Shown here: positions 25,522-34,557 of the stretch, piece after piece
Layout of the letters: every line of letters starts with the position of its first letter
How positions within the stretch are numbered: position 1 is the stretch's first letter
Assembly (NCBI GenBank): GCA_050949825.1
Contig: JBMNGL010000003.1
Coordinates: 248,001-312,000 of the forward strand
Length of the DNA: 64,000 bases
From: DTU019 sp050949825
GTDB taxonomy: Bacteria > Bacillota > Syntrophomonadia > Syntrophomonadales > Syntrophomonadaceae
Direction of reading: 5' to 3'
The notes under the pieces: generated by a model
The model's input: only the letters and a program-made list of their open reading frames with translations
Database searches by the model: none
Told to the model about the DNA's origin: nothing
Position numbers and translations under genes: made by a program

Positions 25522-25722
25522 TTAGTTTATATATTTGCGGGAGGGAAATAAAGACTCCAAATCATTCAAGGGCACATGAACCATGTTCTCCTGCCCGATG
25601 ATTGCCAGGATCACCATTTCCTCCCCGGTATATTCCTCGCTGTAAACACCCAATACACAAACTGTCATAACCACCCCATCAAGATAAACAGTAAACAGGT
25701 CTCCCTTATTCACGATTTCCAC
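25522..25722 (-). CDS. Short conserved-looking protein, unknown
   Basis: GTG 25722 lies inside the end of the amidohydrolase gene (17-bp overlap), giving a 66-residue product: VEIVNKGDLFTVYLDGVVMT then an acidic beta-rich body ending PLNDLESLFPSRKYIN. It probably depends on translational coupling with the gene before it. I recognise no family. A second GTG nine bases on is an alternative start. Confidence 0.45.
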   Translation of the reverse strand: MEIVNKGDLFTVYLDGVVMTVCVLGVYSEEYTGEEMVILAIIGQENMVHVPLNDLESLFPSRKYIN

Positions 25723-26851
25723 CCCACAGTAAGCCGTCCACCATGACCTGGCGCAGTCGGGAACGGTATTCCAGAGGATGACCGTCAAACAAGGCTAGAT
25801 CAGCCCGTTTGCCGACACTGATGGAGCCCAAATAATCAGCAACCCCCAAAATAGTGGCAGCATTAATGGTAACCGCCTCCAGTGCCTGCTCTTCTCCCAA
25901 TCCTTCCCGTGCTGCCAGGGCTGCGCAAACCCGGAGTTGTTCAATGGGCACCACCGGGTGGTCTGTGACCAAGCAGAATTGAACCCCCAGTTCAGCCAGT
26001 TTGGCGGCATTTTTAAAAGAGACTGCCTTCAACTCCACCTTGGCACGGTTCACTAAAAGGGGTCCCAGACAAACGGGCACCTGCCGCCGCCTTAATTCTT
26101 CTGCCACCAGGAAGGCTTCGGTTCCATGCTGCAAAATGAGATTAAAATCAAATTCATCTTTGATGCGCAAAGCGGTTAGAATATCATCCGCCCGGTGTAC
26201 ATGCAACAGCAAAGGCTGTTCTTTTTTCAACACCTGCATCACGGGCTCCCACTTAAAACGCTCGCTTAAGCTAAGCTTCTTATTGTTCATAGCCTGAGAA
26301 GCAGTATATAGAGCCTCACGGAGGAGACTGGCGCTGGCCATCCGGGTGACCGGAGATTTCTTGCGTTCACCATAGACCCGCTTGGGGTTTTCCCCCAGAG
26401 CAGCCTTGACTCCCCATGGATTCCTGTCAATCATTTGCATGGCCTCCAACGCATAATGCTTGATCAAAGCCGCCTGCCCGCCGATAATATTGGCGCTTCC
26501 CGGCATGCATAACGATCTGGTTACACCACCCCGCAGCGCATCGCAAAAGCCCAAATCATAGAAATTTATCCCATCCGCGGCCATCAATTGCGGGGTGAGG
26601 GGTTCATTGATCTCATTGACATCATCGCCCTCAACGCGGTATATTTCTTCTTCCAGGCCCAGATGAGTATGAGCGTCAATAAAACCCGGGGTGATATAGC
26701 AACCGGTGGCATCAATGATCTGGCACCCGTGGGGAATTTCGATATCACTGCCCACGCTGCGGATAATCGGACCCTCCACCAGAATAATGCCATGAGGGAT
26801 AGTCTTCTGCCCCTCCATGGTCAAAATGGTGCCGCCTTTGAACGCTATCAT
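25706..26851 (-). CDS. Amidohydrolase (imidazolonepropionase-like)
   Basis: The 381-residue protein is a metal-dependent TIM-barrel hydrolase: FIDAHTHLGLEEE holds the first metal histidines, LLLHVHRADD and LILQHGTEAF supply further ligands, VTDHPVVP the catalytic aspartate, and ISVGKRADLALFDGHPL the C-terminal beta-domain return. It matches the uncharacterised amidohydrolase/prolidase-like group of Clostridia. Substrate unknown. ATG 26851 has GGAG upstream. It ends inside the small downstream gene. Confidence 0.85.
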   Translation of the reverse strand: MIAFKGGTILTMEGQKTIPHGIILVEGPIIRSVGSDIEIPHGCQIIDATGCYITPGFIDAHTHLGLEEEIYRVEGDDVNEINEPLTPQLMAADGINFYDLGFCDALRGGVTRSLCMPGSANIIGGQAALIKHYALEAMQMIDRNPWGVKAALGENPKRVYGERKKSPVTRMASASLLREALYTASQAMNNKKLSLSERFKWEPVMQVLKKEQPLLLHVHRADDILTALRIKDEFDFNLILQHGTEAFLVAEELRRRQVPVCLGPLLVNRAKVELKAVSFKNAAKLAELGVQFCLVTDHPVVPIEQLRVCAALAAREGLGEEQALEAVTINAATILGVADYLGSISVGKRADLALFDGHPLEYRSRLRQVMVDGLLWGGNRE

Positions 26852-26973
26852 GAAAAAACTCCTTTCCCTTCACCATATAATATGTGCGCCCCAACCGGTC
26901 GGTTCGCTTTAAAAGCTAGCATAATCTGCCTCTCAGCAAGTCATTTGATGCGTGCTCCGGGAAACGGAGCTTA

Positions 26974-27657
26974 TTACAGTCGGGCTGATTCTATAAAGGC
27001 CTCGAACAGGGCTGCCGAACAGGGGTCTCTCAAATCCTCAGGATGCCACTGCACCCCCACAGCAAATCCGCCTTCCGCTTCAATGGCCTCAATAATACCA
27101 TCAGGACTTAAGGCTGAAATAATAAATCCAGCGGCGACACGTCGCACAGCCTGGTGATGAAAGCTGTTCACCCTGATTTGGGAAGCCTGCACAATAGCTC
27201 CCAACCTGCTTTCCTTCTCAATAACTATATCATGAAAAGTATGACTGCGCGGGGCATCTTGTTGATGGCTCATTCCGGTCTGCAGGTCCTGATAAAGGCT
27301 GCCCCCGGCGGCTACATTTAAGACCTGTATGCCGCGGCAAATGCCCAATAATGGTTTTTTAGCCGCCAGGGCCATGCGCGTAAGGGCTGTTTCAAAATAA
27401 TCCCTGACCGGGCTGATATTTGCCAAGGCTGGTGATGGCAATTCACCCCAGTAGCAGGGATCCAAATCACCGCCGCCGGATAGTAAAAAACCCTGACAGA
27501 TCTTGTTGCAGGCTGCCACCAGGTCTATCTCCAACCTTGGTGCCAACACAACTGGAATTCCCCCTGCCGCCGCTATCGCATCCAGGTATTCCTGACGCAG
27601 CCTCAATTGGCCGCACTCCTCCGCAATACTGCAGGTAATCCCAATCACTGGTTTCAA
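26974..27657 (-). CDS. Gamma-glutamyl hydrolase-family (peptidase C26, PuuD-like)
   Basis: The 227-residue class I glutamine-amidotransferase-fold hydrolase has the nucleophile Cys in LLGICRGIQVLNVAAGGSLYQD and the histidine and glutamate in GVQWHPEDLRD. LSGGGDLDPCYWGE is characteristic of gamma-glutamyl-GABA hydrolases such as PuuD. It cleaves gamma-glutamyl amides; the physiological substrate here is unknown. TTG 27657 has GGGAGGG upstream. It lies between the amidohydrolase and the ndoA terminator as a separate unit. Confidence 0.88.
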   Translation of the reverse strand: MKPVIGITCSIAEECGQLRLRQEYLDAIAAAGGIPVVLAPRLEIDLVAACNKICQGFLLSGGGDLDPCYWGELPSPALANISPVRDYFETALTRMALAAKKPLLGICRGIQVLNVAAGGSLYQDLQTGMSHQQDAPRSHTFHDIVIEKESRLGAIVQASQIRVNSFHHQAVRRVAAGFIISALSPDGIIEAIEAEGGFAVGVQWHPEDLRDPCSAALFEAFIESARL

Positions 27658-27719
27658 ATCTCAATCCCTCCCCAACCTTTCAACCCTAAAGCCGGTTTTT
27701 ACAGGATATGCAGACGCAA

Positions 27720-27752
27720 AGAAAAAAAGCAGATCCTAAAAGAACCTGCTTT
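27720..27752 (-). terminator. Terminator after ndoA
   Basis: On the minus strand AAAGCAG (27752-27746) pairs with CTGCTTT (27732-27726), followed by a T run to 27722. It closes the acpS-ndoA transcript. Confidence 0.65.
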
Positions 27753-27809
27753 CAGTAAATGTTACCTTTTACGATGCCATCAGGATATTTACAACCCCAT
27801 TATATGTAC

Positions 27810-28157
27810 TCAGATTTCGCTTAAACCGATGCTCACCCCCAGGGCTTGATTGACCTTGCTCATCATGTCTTCACTGAGGACTGAAATCCGCTGCTTTAAG
27901 CGGGTTTTGTCGATGGTCCTGATCTGTTCGGCCAATATCACCGAATCCCTTTCCAAACCGTATTGTTCTCCCAACAGTTCGACATGGGTGGGAAGCTTGG
28001 CTTTATTAATCTGCGAAGTGATCGCCAGGACAATTGTGGTGGGACTATATTGGTTTCCGATATCATTTTGCACCACCAGAACAGGCCTAATGCCACCTTG
28101 TTCCGAGCCGACCACCGGGTTCAGTTGAGCGTAATAGATTTCGCCCCTTTTTATCAT
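27810..28157 (-). CDS. ndoA: EndoA/MazF mRNA-interferase toxin
   Basis: The 115-residue product begins MIKRGEIYYAQLNPVVGSEQ, with GGIRPVLVVQND and SPTTIVLAITSQ, almost textbook NdoA (B. subtilis MazF), an endoribonuclease that cuts single-stranded mRNA at a U-rich pentamer. ATG 28157 lies eight bases after the antitoxin stop, and the antitoxin end supplies GGAG, so translation is coupled. An in-frame ATG further up lies inside the antitoxin gene and is rejected. Position after alr matches Bacillus. Confidence 0.95.
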   Translation of the reverse strand: MIKRGEIYYAQLNPVVGSEQGGIRPVLVVQNDIGNQYSPTTIVLAITSQINKAKLPTHVELLGEQYGLERDSVILAEQIRTIDKTRLKQRISVLSEDMMSKVNQALGVSIGLSEI

Positions 28158-28165
28158 GGAAGCCT

Positions 28166-28432
28166 TCACTCCAATAAATTTTCTATGCATTTTACCAGGG
28201 CTTCTTCTTCTCCTATATTTTCACACGCAATGCGCAGATTTATCTCTGCCATTTCCAGGTAACCCTTTTTCATCTGTTCGCGAAACAGGAGGCGCCTGCG
28301 TTCCCCCAGGTAAAAACGAATCGCCTCCCGCACTATTTCGCTGCGATTCTTGCTCTCACTCATGGTTACAGTGTCCATTTCAAAGAGTAAAGCCTCGGGG
28401 ACGGTTATAATAATCCTTTTTGAGGCGGGCAT
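28166..28432 (-). CDS. ndoAI: EndoAI antitoxin, ribbon-helix-helix
   Basis: The 88-residue CopG-type protein has an N-terminal beta strand KRIIITVPEALLFEMD and helices ESKNRSEIVREAIRFYLGERRR that form the RHH DNA-binding dimer; the C-terminal acidic helix would bind and block NdoA. The pair is conserved in Firmicutes downstream of alr. Operon membership is supported by 90 bp spacing from alr and 8 bp to ndoA. Confidence 0.9.
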   Translation of the reverse strand: MPASKRIIITVPEALLFEMDTVTMSESKNRSEIVREAIRFYLGERRRLLFREQMKKGYLEMAEINLRIACENIGEEEALVKCIENLLE

Positions 28433-28521
28433 ACAAACACCTCCGGCGATAGTCTATCCCGATATTCATATTATAGTTGCAGGCTTGACTCTCCCGCAAA
28501 TCCAATAATTACATTTGCACC

Positions 28522-29646
28522 TTACGGCTGATAGCTGCGGGGTACGCGTGCGGTAATTGTGGTGACGATTTCGTAGTTGATGGTTCCGATCATTTGGGCC
28601 AGATCATCAGCAGTAATGCCTTCCTCGGGTTTGCCAAACAAGATGACCTCATCCCCCACCTGCAGGTCGGCTTTCTCAGGTAAGGCAAACATGCATTGGT
28701 CCATACATACGGTGCCGATTAGGGGGGCTTTAATACCCTTTATTATGGCATAGGCACGATTTGACAGCAAGCGGCTGTATCCATCTCCGTAACCAATAGG
28801 CACCGTTGCCACGCAGGTATCTTCAGGGCAGCGATAGGTGCGGCCATAGCTGACCGACTCCCCCTGGGCCATGGTCTTAATAAAACTGATCCTGCTTTTT
28901 AAGGTCATGGCCGGTATGATATCCAGATTTAAGCCTTTCATTGAATCCGAGGGGTACAGCCCATACATCATAATGCCCGTCCGCACCATATCGAAATGTG
29001 CCTCCGGGAAGCATACAATGGCCGCATCATTGGCACAGTGTTTGAGCGGTATATAGAGGCCTCTTAACTCAAGGTCAGCGGCAAAACACCGAAAACGCTC
29101 AATCTGAAGCCGGGTAAATTCTTCAACCGGGCTGTCGGCCTCTGCAAAATGGGTCATCAAACCTTCCACATTGATACCGGGAAGAGCGGCCACCTCAATA
29201 ACACTTTGCAAACCTTCTGCATTATCAGCGAACCCCAAGCGTCCCATGCCGGTATCAACCTTAATATGAACCACCGCCTCTGCCGAGAGCCTTTGAGCGG
29301 CTTGTGATAAGGCCCGGGCATAATCTGTTTCGTAGACCACGGTGCGGATTTTATTCTTGATCACCTGCTCAGCACATTCCCGGGGAACATAGCCCAGGAC
29401 CAATATGGGAAGCGTTATGCCGACTTCCACCAGCGGCATGGCTTCTTCAAGGGTGGCAACACCCAGAAAATCCGCGCCCAGCTTCACACCAAGCCGCGCA
29501 ACCTCCATTACCCCGTGCCCATAAGCATTGGCCTTAATTACTGCCATCACCCTGGTTTGGGGCGTCAGGCAGCTTCTAATGGCAGTCAGGTTGTGTTCAA
29601 TCGCTCCAAGGTCAATCTCTGCCCAGCTTCGCCTTTTATTATCCAT
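28522..29646 (-). CDS. alr: Alanine racemase
   Basis: The 374-residue PLP enzyme interconverts L- and D-alanine for peptidoglycan. The PLP lysine lies in VIKANAYGHGVMEVAR (about residue 40), the second catalytic residue in SYGRTYRCPEDT, and RTGIMMYGLYPSD and GTVCMDQCM are conserved. ATG 29646 overlaps the stop of the CBS gene by 8 bp (ATGGATAATAA), so translation is coupled; a GTG one codon earlier is less likely. Length is normal. Confidence 0.95.
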   Translation of the reverse strand: MDNKRRSWAEIDLGAIEHNLTAIRSCLTPQTRVMAVIKANAYGHGVMEVARLGVKLGADFLGVATLEEAMPLVEVGITLPILVLGYVPRECAEQVIKNKIRTVVYETDYARALSQAAQRLSAEAVVHIKVDTGMGRLGFADNAEGLQSVIEVAALPGINVEGLMTHFAEADSPVEEFTRLQIERFRCFAADLELRGLYIPLKHCANDAAIVCFPEAHFDMVRTGIMMYGLYPSDSMKGLNLDIIPAMTLKSRISFIKTMAQGESVSYGRTYRCPEDTCVATVPIGYGDGYSRLLSNRAYAIIKGIKAPLIGTVCMDQCMFALPEKADLQVGDEVILFGKPEEGITADDLAQMIGTINYEIVTTITARVPRSYQP

Positions 29647-30094
29647 CACTTTTAACCACGGCTTTCAAGATGTCGTTGCGGGTGATAATTCCAACCAATT
29701 TTTTGTGGCGCACTACCGGAACCCGATTAATCCTTTTATTTTGCATTGTCTCCACAACCTCACTCACCGGGGTATCCTCCTCCACCGTAACCACCCGGGT
29801 GGTCATAGCATCTTCGACCTTTGTAGCGGTGTATTTCTTGACTTCATTATTAAATCTTATGGGGTTTTCCAAAAAGATAATACTATCAAATAAGGTTACA
29901 TAAAATGGTAAGCGGAGTTCCTTGGCTCTAATCATTAAATCCTTTTCCGTAATAATACCGATGACATGTTCATCTGCATCTACCACCGGAATACCGCTTA
30001 TTTTATGATCCAGCATGAGGTGGGTTATCTTCTCTACCCTGTCATTGGGCCTGGCCGTATAGACCTCCCGGGTCATAATATCTCTGGCTAACAT
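29639..30094 (-). CDS. Two-CBS-domain protein
   Basis: The 151-residue protein consists of tandem CBS modules: MTREVYTARPNDRVEKITHLM to GIITEKDLMIRAKE, and DAMTTRVVTVEEDTPVSEVV to VGIITRNDILKAVVK. Stand-alone CBS pairs bind adenosyl nucleotides and regulate partners. Its place between nnr and alr is not the Bacillus arrangement, where a lipoprotein gene lies there. ATG 30094 has AGAGGAGGAAC upstream. Partner unknown. Confidence 0.9.
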   Translation of the reverse strand: MLARDIMTREVYTARPNDRVEKITHLMLDHKISGIPVVDADEHVIGIITEKDLMIRAKELRLPFYVTLFDSIIFLENPIRFNNEVKKYTATKVEDAMTTRVVTVEEDTPVSEVVETMQNKRINRVPVVRHKKLVGIITRNDILKAVVKSDG

Positions 30095-30174
30095 AGTTGT
30101 TCCTCCTCTAAAAGCTGCCGTTCATTTCATTTGAAATATTATATATTAGCTATACTGGGTCAGCCGCCGCTAAC

Positions 30175-31734
30175 TTACATAGTACTGGTCTCAAATTCAC
30201 GTAATATGTCAGGCAAGGCTGCAATCAGATCTCCGGCCAGCAAGCCGCGCTGCCCTTTTTGAGCAGCCGCCCGATCCCCGGCCAACCCATGCAGATATAC
30301 ACCGGCAACGGCAGCCTGGGTCGCTTTCAACCCCTGCGCAATCAATCCGGTGATGATGCCGCATAATACATCCCCACTCCCGGCGGTAGCCATGCCGGGG
30401 TTGCCGGTAATATTGATATAAACATTGCCAAAGGGGTCGGCTACCACGGTTTTGTTTCCTTTAAGAACCAGGGTTACTCCCCACTGGCGGGCATAATGCC
30501 GTGCCACTTCCAAACGGTTGGCCTGGATTTCAGCGATGCTTTTCCCGGTCAGACGTGACATTTCTCCAGGGTGGGGCGTGAGCACAATGGGAACCTGACG
30601 CCCTATAAATATATCCGTATTGCCAGCCAGGGCATTTAAGCCATCAGCATCAATAACCAGTGGTATACCGGCCCGGGTTAAAATATGCCCCAGTACTGCC
30701 GCCGCTTCAGGATGGTCTGACAGACCAGGTCCAATGGCTGCCACCGATACCGTACCCATCAGATTATCGATTACCGCCAGGGCTTCCAGGCCGATTACGG
30801 CTTCGCCCGCTTCCGGGAGCGGGGTAATCATTACCTCAGTTAATACACCATCAACAACCCCTACCAGTGACCCAGGCAAGGCGGCGGTGACCAGTCCAGC
30901 CCCGCTGCGCAAGGCGGCATAAGCAGCCATGGCCACCGCCCCGGTCAGGCCTACTGAACCACCCATTACCAGGGCATGGCCAAAGCTGCCTTTGTGCGAT
31001 TCAGCCGGGCGCGCTTTGATCAAGGGACGAACCATGTCAGCCGTAATCAGGTTGTTTTTTAATTTATTGTCTACCAGCAGGGCTCGTGGTATGGAAATAT
31101 CAGCAACGCTCAAAGTCCCTGCATAATCCTTGCCGGGTTCCAGAACAAGTCCTATCTTGGGAAGACCGAAGCAAACCGTATAGGCAGCCTTAATGGCTAT
31201 ACCATGGACCCTGCCGGTATCCGCTTCCACCCCGGAAGGGATATCAACCGCCACCACGGGACTTTTGCTCCAGTTGATCATCTCAGCGATACGAGCCTCA
31301 TAGGCGCTCAAGCTGCCCCTGAACCCGTTGCCATAGAGGGCATCCACAATTAAATCACTGTTTAGCAAACAGATCATTAAGCCGTCCAGGTCGGACTCAT
31401 CCTCCAAGGCGTATAGCTGCCCGCCCATGCGCTGCAAAATGTTATAGTTGGTTTGTGCATCAGAGGGTAATTGATCCGCTTGGGCAAGTAAAAAGACAAA
31501 GACCTGTGCACCGGCATTCATCAAATGCCGGGCGATCACCAGTCCATCCCCACCATTGTTGCCTCTCCCCGCCAGTACCAGAACTGTTTTGCCGGTGGTG
31601 ATTTCCAGCAGTTCTTCAATCACCTCTACGGTTCGGATACCGGCATTTTCCATCAGCACCAGGCCTGATATACCATACTCATGAATAGCCTGATGATCAA
31701 TCTGTTTCATTTCTTGAGAATTGACCAGTTTCAT
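30175..31734 (-). CDS. nnr: Bifunctional NAD(P)H-hydrate repair enzyme Nnr
   Basis: The 519-residue fusion has an N-terminal YjeF_N epimerase (about 1-215, with LAGRGNNGGDGLVIARHL and VAVDIPSGVEADTG) and a C-terminal ADP/ATP-dependent dehydratase (about 230-515, with KGSFGHALVMGGS, LTPHPGEMSRLTG and the GNPGMATAGSGDVLCGI loop). Together they reverse damage to NAD(P)H. ATG 31734 overlaps the last bases of the acpS region, with AGGA upstream. It is part of the acpS-ndoA operon. Confidence 0.95.
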   Translation of the reverse strand: MKLVNSQEMKQIDHQAIHEYGISGLVLMENAGIRTVEVIEELLEITTGKTVLVLAGRGNNGGDGLVIARHLMNAGAQVFVFLLAQADQLPSDAQTNYNILQRMGGQLYALEDESDLDGLMICLLNSDLIVDALYGNGFRGSLSAYEARIAEMINWSKSPVVAVDIPSGVEADTGRVHGIAIKAAYTVCFGLPKIGLVLEPGKDYAGTLSVADISIPRALLVDNKLKNNLITADMVRPLIKARPAESHKGSFGHALVMGGSVGLTGAVAMAAYAALRSGAGLVTAALPGSLVGVVDGVLTEVMITPLPEAGEAVIGLEALAVIDNLMGTVSVAAIGPGLSDHPEAAAVLGHILTRAGIPLVIDADGLNALAGNTDIFIGRQVPIVLTPHPGEMSRLTGKSIAEIQANRLEVARHYARQWGVTLVLKGNKTVVADPFGNVYINITGNPGMATAGSGDVLCGIITGLIAQGLKATQAAVAGVYLHGLAGDRAAAQKGQRGLLAGDLIAALPDILREFETSTM

Positions 31735-31738
31735 ATTA

Positions 31739-32104
31739 TTATCCTTTCACTGTCACTACGGCAGCAACAGCCTGTTGAGCTGAATGAGAAAGGCTTATAC
31801 TGGGATGGGCCAGTCTTTCAGCCCGCTGCGTAAGGCCGGCCTGACCATGCAATCGCAGAACCGGCCTGCCCCCCGTGCTCACACATACCTCTATATCCTG
31901 CCATCTACAACGTGCCAGGGCCGGATGGAGTTTGCGCACTGCTTCTTTGGCAGCAAAACGGACCGCTAATGAAGGATACGGATTTTTCTTGTTTAAGCAA
32001 TAATCCAGCTCTGCCCCGGTGTAAATCCGCCTCAAGAATCGGGGTGTGCGGCACACCACTTTTTTTACCCTCTCAATATCAATTATATCTATCCCTATTA
32101 ACAA
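31739..32104 (-). CDS. acpS: Holo-[acyl-carrier-protein] synthase
   Basis: The 121-residue enzyme attaches 4'-phosphopantetheine to acyl carrier protein. It shows LIGIDIIDIERVKKVV with the metal aspartate, FAAKEAVRKLHPALA with the second metal glutamate, and ISLSHSAQQAVAAV at the end. The start is TTG 32104 with AAAGGGGG upstream; a longer open frame extends to 32290 but has no homology to AcpS and contains a terminator-like hairpin, so I reject it. First gene of the acpS-nnr-CBS-alr-ndoAI-ndoA operon. Confidence 0.93.
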   Translation of the reverse strand: MLIGIDIIDIERVKKVVCRTPRFLRRIYTGAELDYCLNKKNPYPSLAVRFAAKEAVRKLHPALARCRWQDIEVCVSTGGRPVLRLHGQAGLTQRAERLAHPSISLSHSAQQAVAAVVTVKG

Positions 32105-32242
32105 TATGTAGCCCCCTTTCTCCTCATTTGCATCCCTTACTGAGAAAAATTTTGGCTTGTGCCCAGTCTTTGACGCAGACAAAGCCTTAATTTTTCTTAT
32201 ACTATCAACATTAAAATTTTTATACCTTCTGATAGTGCAAGA

Positions 32243-32273
32243 AAGCCCTGACATCCTTGCGGATCCCAGGGCT
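32243..32273 (-). terminator. Terminator after cheW
   Basis: On the minus strand AGCCCTG (32273-32267) pairs with CAGGGCT (32250-32244), followed by TTCTTG. It lies between cheW and acpS. The T run is short, so efficiency is uncertain. Confidence 0.5.
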
Positions 32274-32292
32274 CGGTATTGGTCATTCACCT

Positions 32293-32766
32293 TTACTTCA
32301 CGGCGAAATCATGCAGTTCCGTCCTTTCGCCCTCATTTAATATTTTATCCATATCCAGCAAAATTAACAGCCTATTGTCTACTTTACCCACGCCAGTTAT
32401 ATAATCGGAGGCGATTCCGCCAATCACCGCCGGAGGCGGTTCGATGCTGTCCACAGGCAGACGCATCACCTCACTGACCTCGTCAACAATTATACCTACT
32501 GTCTTGCCGTCAACTTCAACCACCACACTGCGGGTTTCCGGGGTCACTTCGGAATAGCCCATATTGAAGCGCTTCTTCAGGTCAATGATGGGAATAACTT
32601 TGCCGCGCAGGTTAATAATGCCTTCAATAAAATCTGGCGTTTGCGGAAGCTTGGTAGGGGTCGCCATGGGAATAATCTCTTGTACAGTGGTAATAGCCAC
32701 ACCATATTCACAAACTGCTTCCTGCTGTTTGAGTTTAAACACCACTAATTGAATTTCATCAGCCAT
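32293..32766 (-). CDS. CheW-family coupling protein
   Basis: The 157-residue protein is a single CheW domain (QLVVFKLKQQEAVCEYGVAI, INLRGKVIPIIDLKKRF, VGIIVDEVSEVMRLP, ITGVGKVDNRLLILLDMDKIL). CheW links chemoreceptors to CheA. No other chemotaxis gene is in the window, so it is an orphan and could serve a receptor or CheA elsewhere. ATG 32766 has GGAGGAG at six bases. The 400 bp before it carry only the direct repeats at 33.0 kb and no gene. Confidence 0.92.
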   Translation of the reverse strand: MADEIQLVVFKLKQQEAVCEYGVAITTVQEIIPMATPTKLPQTPDFIEGIINLRGKVIPIIDLKKRFNMGYSEVTPETRSVVVEVDGKTVGIIVDEVSEVMRLPVDSIEPPPAVIGGIASDYITGVGKVDNRLLILLDMDKILNEGERTELHDFAVK

Positions 32767-32999
32767 GTTTGTCTCCTCCATTTTATCAAATAATAACGCT
32801 CCAGGTTCTGCAACACCAAAGAAAATCTATAGTATTCTATTCGTAAAGAATGGTAAAAAGTTTTAATGGTTATGTAAAGTCAGGACTTTATTCCCAATGA
32901 TATACACTGCGACGCGCAAGCCTTAAATTTCAGAATGCAGGTGTCATTTCAAGCAGCTGAATGTCTATTTTTTCCTGATATTTATATTTTCTTGTGCAT

Positions 33000-33050
33000 T
33001 TCATGCCTGAATAGCGGTCGTTCATGCCCGAATTGCAGCAATTCATGCCC
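33000..33050 (+). repeat. Three 21-bp-period direct repeats, candidate LytTR operator
   Basis: TTCATGCCTGAAT begins at 33000, TTCATGCCCGAAT at 33021 and TTCATGCCCGCC at 33042, exactly 21 bp apart. LytTR regulators such as AgrA bind pairs of 9-bp direct repeats with 12-bp spacers, the same 21-bp period. They lie 126 bp before the first agr-locus gene, which encodes such a regulator 2 kb further on. A plausible promoter lies between (TTGATT near 33127). Binding is inferred. Confidence 0.5.
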
Positions 33051-33175
33051 GCCAACGGCAGGATCCATCTCCTTAAAGCCACTAAGTTAGGGATTTGAAG
33101 CAGGATAATGTTACTTCTTGTGGTAATTTGATTATATATTGGTTTTTGTACTAATCTATTGAAAGAAGGGTTGTA

Positions 33176-33655
33176 ATGCTTTCCATTAGCTGGTACTTGA
33201 TATTTACGATAGGGATACCCGAGTCTTTATTGATGGTGTTGATGGGCTTTCAACTATATAACCTGGAGGTGCGCTTTCGGGATGCGTTGGCCATAGCTAC
33301 TATCAGTGCAGCACTATCATATTTGGTTAGGGAACTCCCCATTGTGTTTGGGTTGCATTCTCTAATCGGTATCGCGGTTTTGGTGCTGTTGTGCTGGTTG
33401 TTTACCAGATATCCTGTTTATAAGGTATTGTGGTCGGTCTTGACCGGCTTTGCGGTTATAGCAATTGCCCAAACCATACTTATCCCCATGTGTTTATGGC
33501 TTACTAATTTTGACTACGAGTTGGTAAAGATGAACCCAGGGGTAGATTCTCTGTTCTTCTTGGTTCAAGTAATTATTGTCGGTATGACCTATATCCAATT
33601 TAAGCAACAAGGGATATTCATTTTTGATCTATCAACCGGTGCTGGTAATGAATAA
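33176..33655 (+). CDS. Multi-spanning membrane protein, likely split-off AgrC sensor half
   Basis: The 159-residue protein has about five hydrophobic spans and almost no soluble part: it opens LSISWYLIFTIGIPESLLMVLMG (SWYLI start) and ends in FDLSTGAGNE. Its stop overlaps the kinase start as TAATG, so the two are translationally coupled. AgrC sensors normally have six or seven spans fused to the kinase; here the kinase has only two, so this protein probably supplies the rest of the peptide-binding membrane domain. I recognise no named family. A start at 33176 follows GAAAGAAGG. Confidence 0.7.
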   Translation: MLSISWYLIFTIGIPESLLMVLMGFQLYNLEVRFRDALAIATISAALSYLVRELPIVFGLHSLIGIAVLVLLCWLFTRYPVYKVLWSVLTGFAVIAIAQTILIPMCLWLTNFDYELVKMNPGVDSLFFLVQVIIVGMTYIQFKQQGIFIFDLSTGAGNE

Positions 33656-34557
33656 TGTTTAACAAGATTAAACCGGTTCTGGCTATATCAACAATTTTAC
33701 TGGAAACAGTATTCATTGCCATAATCATCCTGGCAATTGTGTATATGCCAGACATAGAGCAATTGAAAACTATCCTTCCCTTTGCCAATTTGGTCATTTT
33801 GTTGCTCAGTGGATTTGCTGTGGTATCTATAAGACAGATTGACGAATACAGCCGCAAGGTCATTGAAGGACAATTGTTAAAAGAGCACCTTAATAATATC
33901 GAAGACCTGGTAAACAGCCTCAATAGTCAGCGACACGAACATACACGGCACATTCAGACTGTTCAGGCCATGTTATACCTGGATGAAGTGGAGCAGGCTC
34001 GCAACTATTTGGAAGGTGTGGCCGAGGAATATTGGGAGATTCAGGATCTTGTTTATGTGGGCAATCCGGCTTTAACAGCATTGGTTAATTCAAAGCGAAA
34101 GCTGGCTGAAACCAAACACATTAGTTTCGATTTTGCGGTTAAATGCGATATTAACCGGCTCGGGATCCCTCCCTGGGATATGTGTAGTATTATCGGTAAT
34201 CTTATTGATAATGCCCTTGAGGCCGCGATCCAGGACCTGCAACAGCGTCGAGTCAGTTTGGAAATAAAATATGAAGATTCCCAGTATAGCATTTTTGTTT
34301 ATAACAGTGGTCCCAAAATATCCAAACAGCAAGCGGAACTATTGTTCGAACCAGGATTTTCTACCAGCAGATCTGATGCCAGAGGCTTCGGTCTTTGTAT
34401 CGTAAAGAGGTTAGTGGACAAGTATGGTGGCAACATCAAAGTAATAACCCAGCCAAGAACCACGTTTATTGTGAATTTGCCCGATCAGAGGAGGCCCAAT
34501 GATCAAAACTCTTTCTATGAGAATAGCATCGAATCTGGGGTTTCAACTACGCAGTAG
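33655..34557 (+). CDS. agrC: AgrC-like GHKL histidine kinase
   Basis: The 300-residue protein has two N-terminal membrane segments (about 7-30 and 37-55), a helix with the phospho-acceptor motif NSQRHEHTRHIQTVQAMLYL, and a GHKL ATPase domain with NLIDNALEAAIQDL and GFGLCIVKRLVDKYGGNI. Such kinases (HATPase_c_5 type) are AgrC-like sensors of cyclic peptides. It starts at ATG 33655 inside the previous stop codon, and its own 3' end overlaps agrB by 59 bp. The membrane half is shorter than in AgrC proper. Confidence 0.85.
   Translation: MFNKIKPVLAISTILLETVFIAIIILAIVYMPDIEQLKTILPFANLVILLLSGFAVVSIRQIDEYSRKVIEGQLLKEHLNNIEDLVNSLNSQRHEHTRHIQTVQAMLYLDEVEQARNYLEGVAEEYWEIQDLVYVGNPALTALVNSKRKLAETKHISFDFAVKCDINRLGIPPWDMCSIIGNLIDNALEAAIQDLQQRRVSLEIKYEDSQYSIFVYNSGPKISKQQAELLFEPGFSTSRSDARGFGLCIVKRLVDKYGGNIKVITQPRTTFIVNLPDQRRPNDQNSFYENSIESGVSTTQ

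Noticed and set aside
32105..32290. N-terminal extension of acpS
   Set aside because: Not AcpS-like and contains a terminator-like hairpin; TTG 32104 with GGGGG fits the family length.
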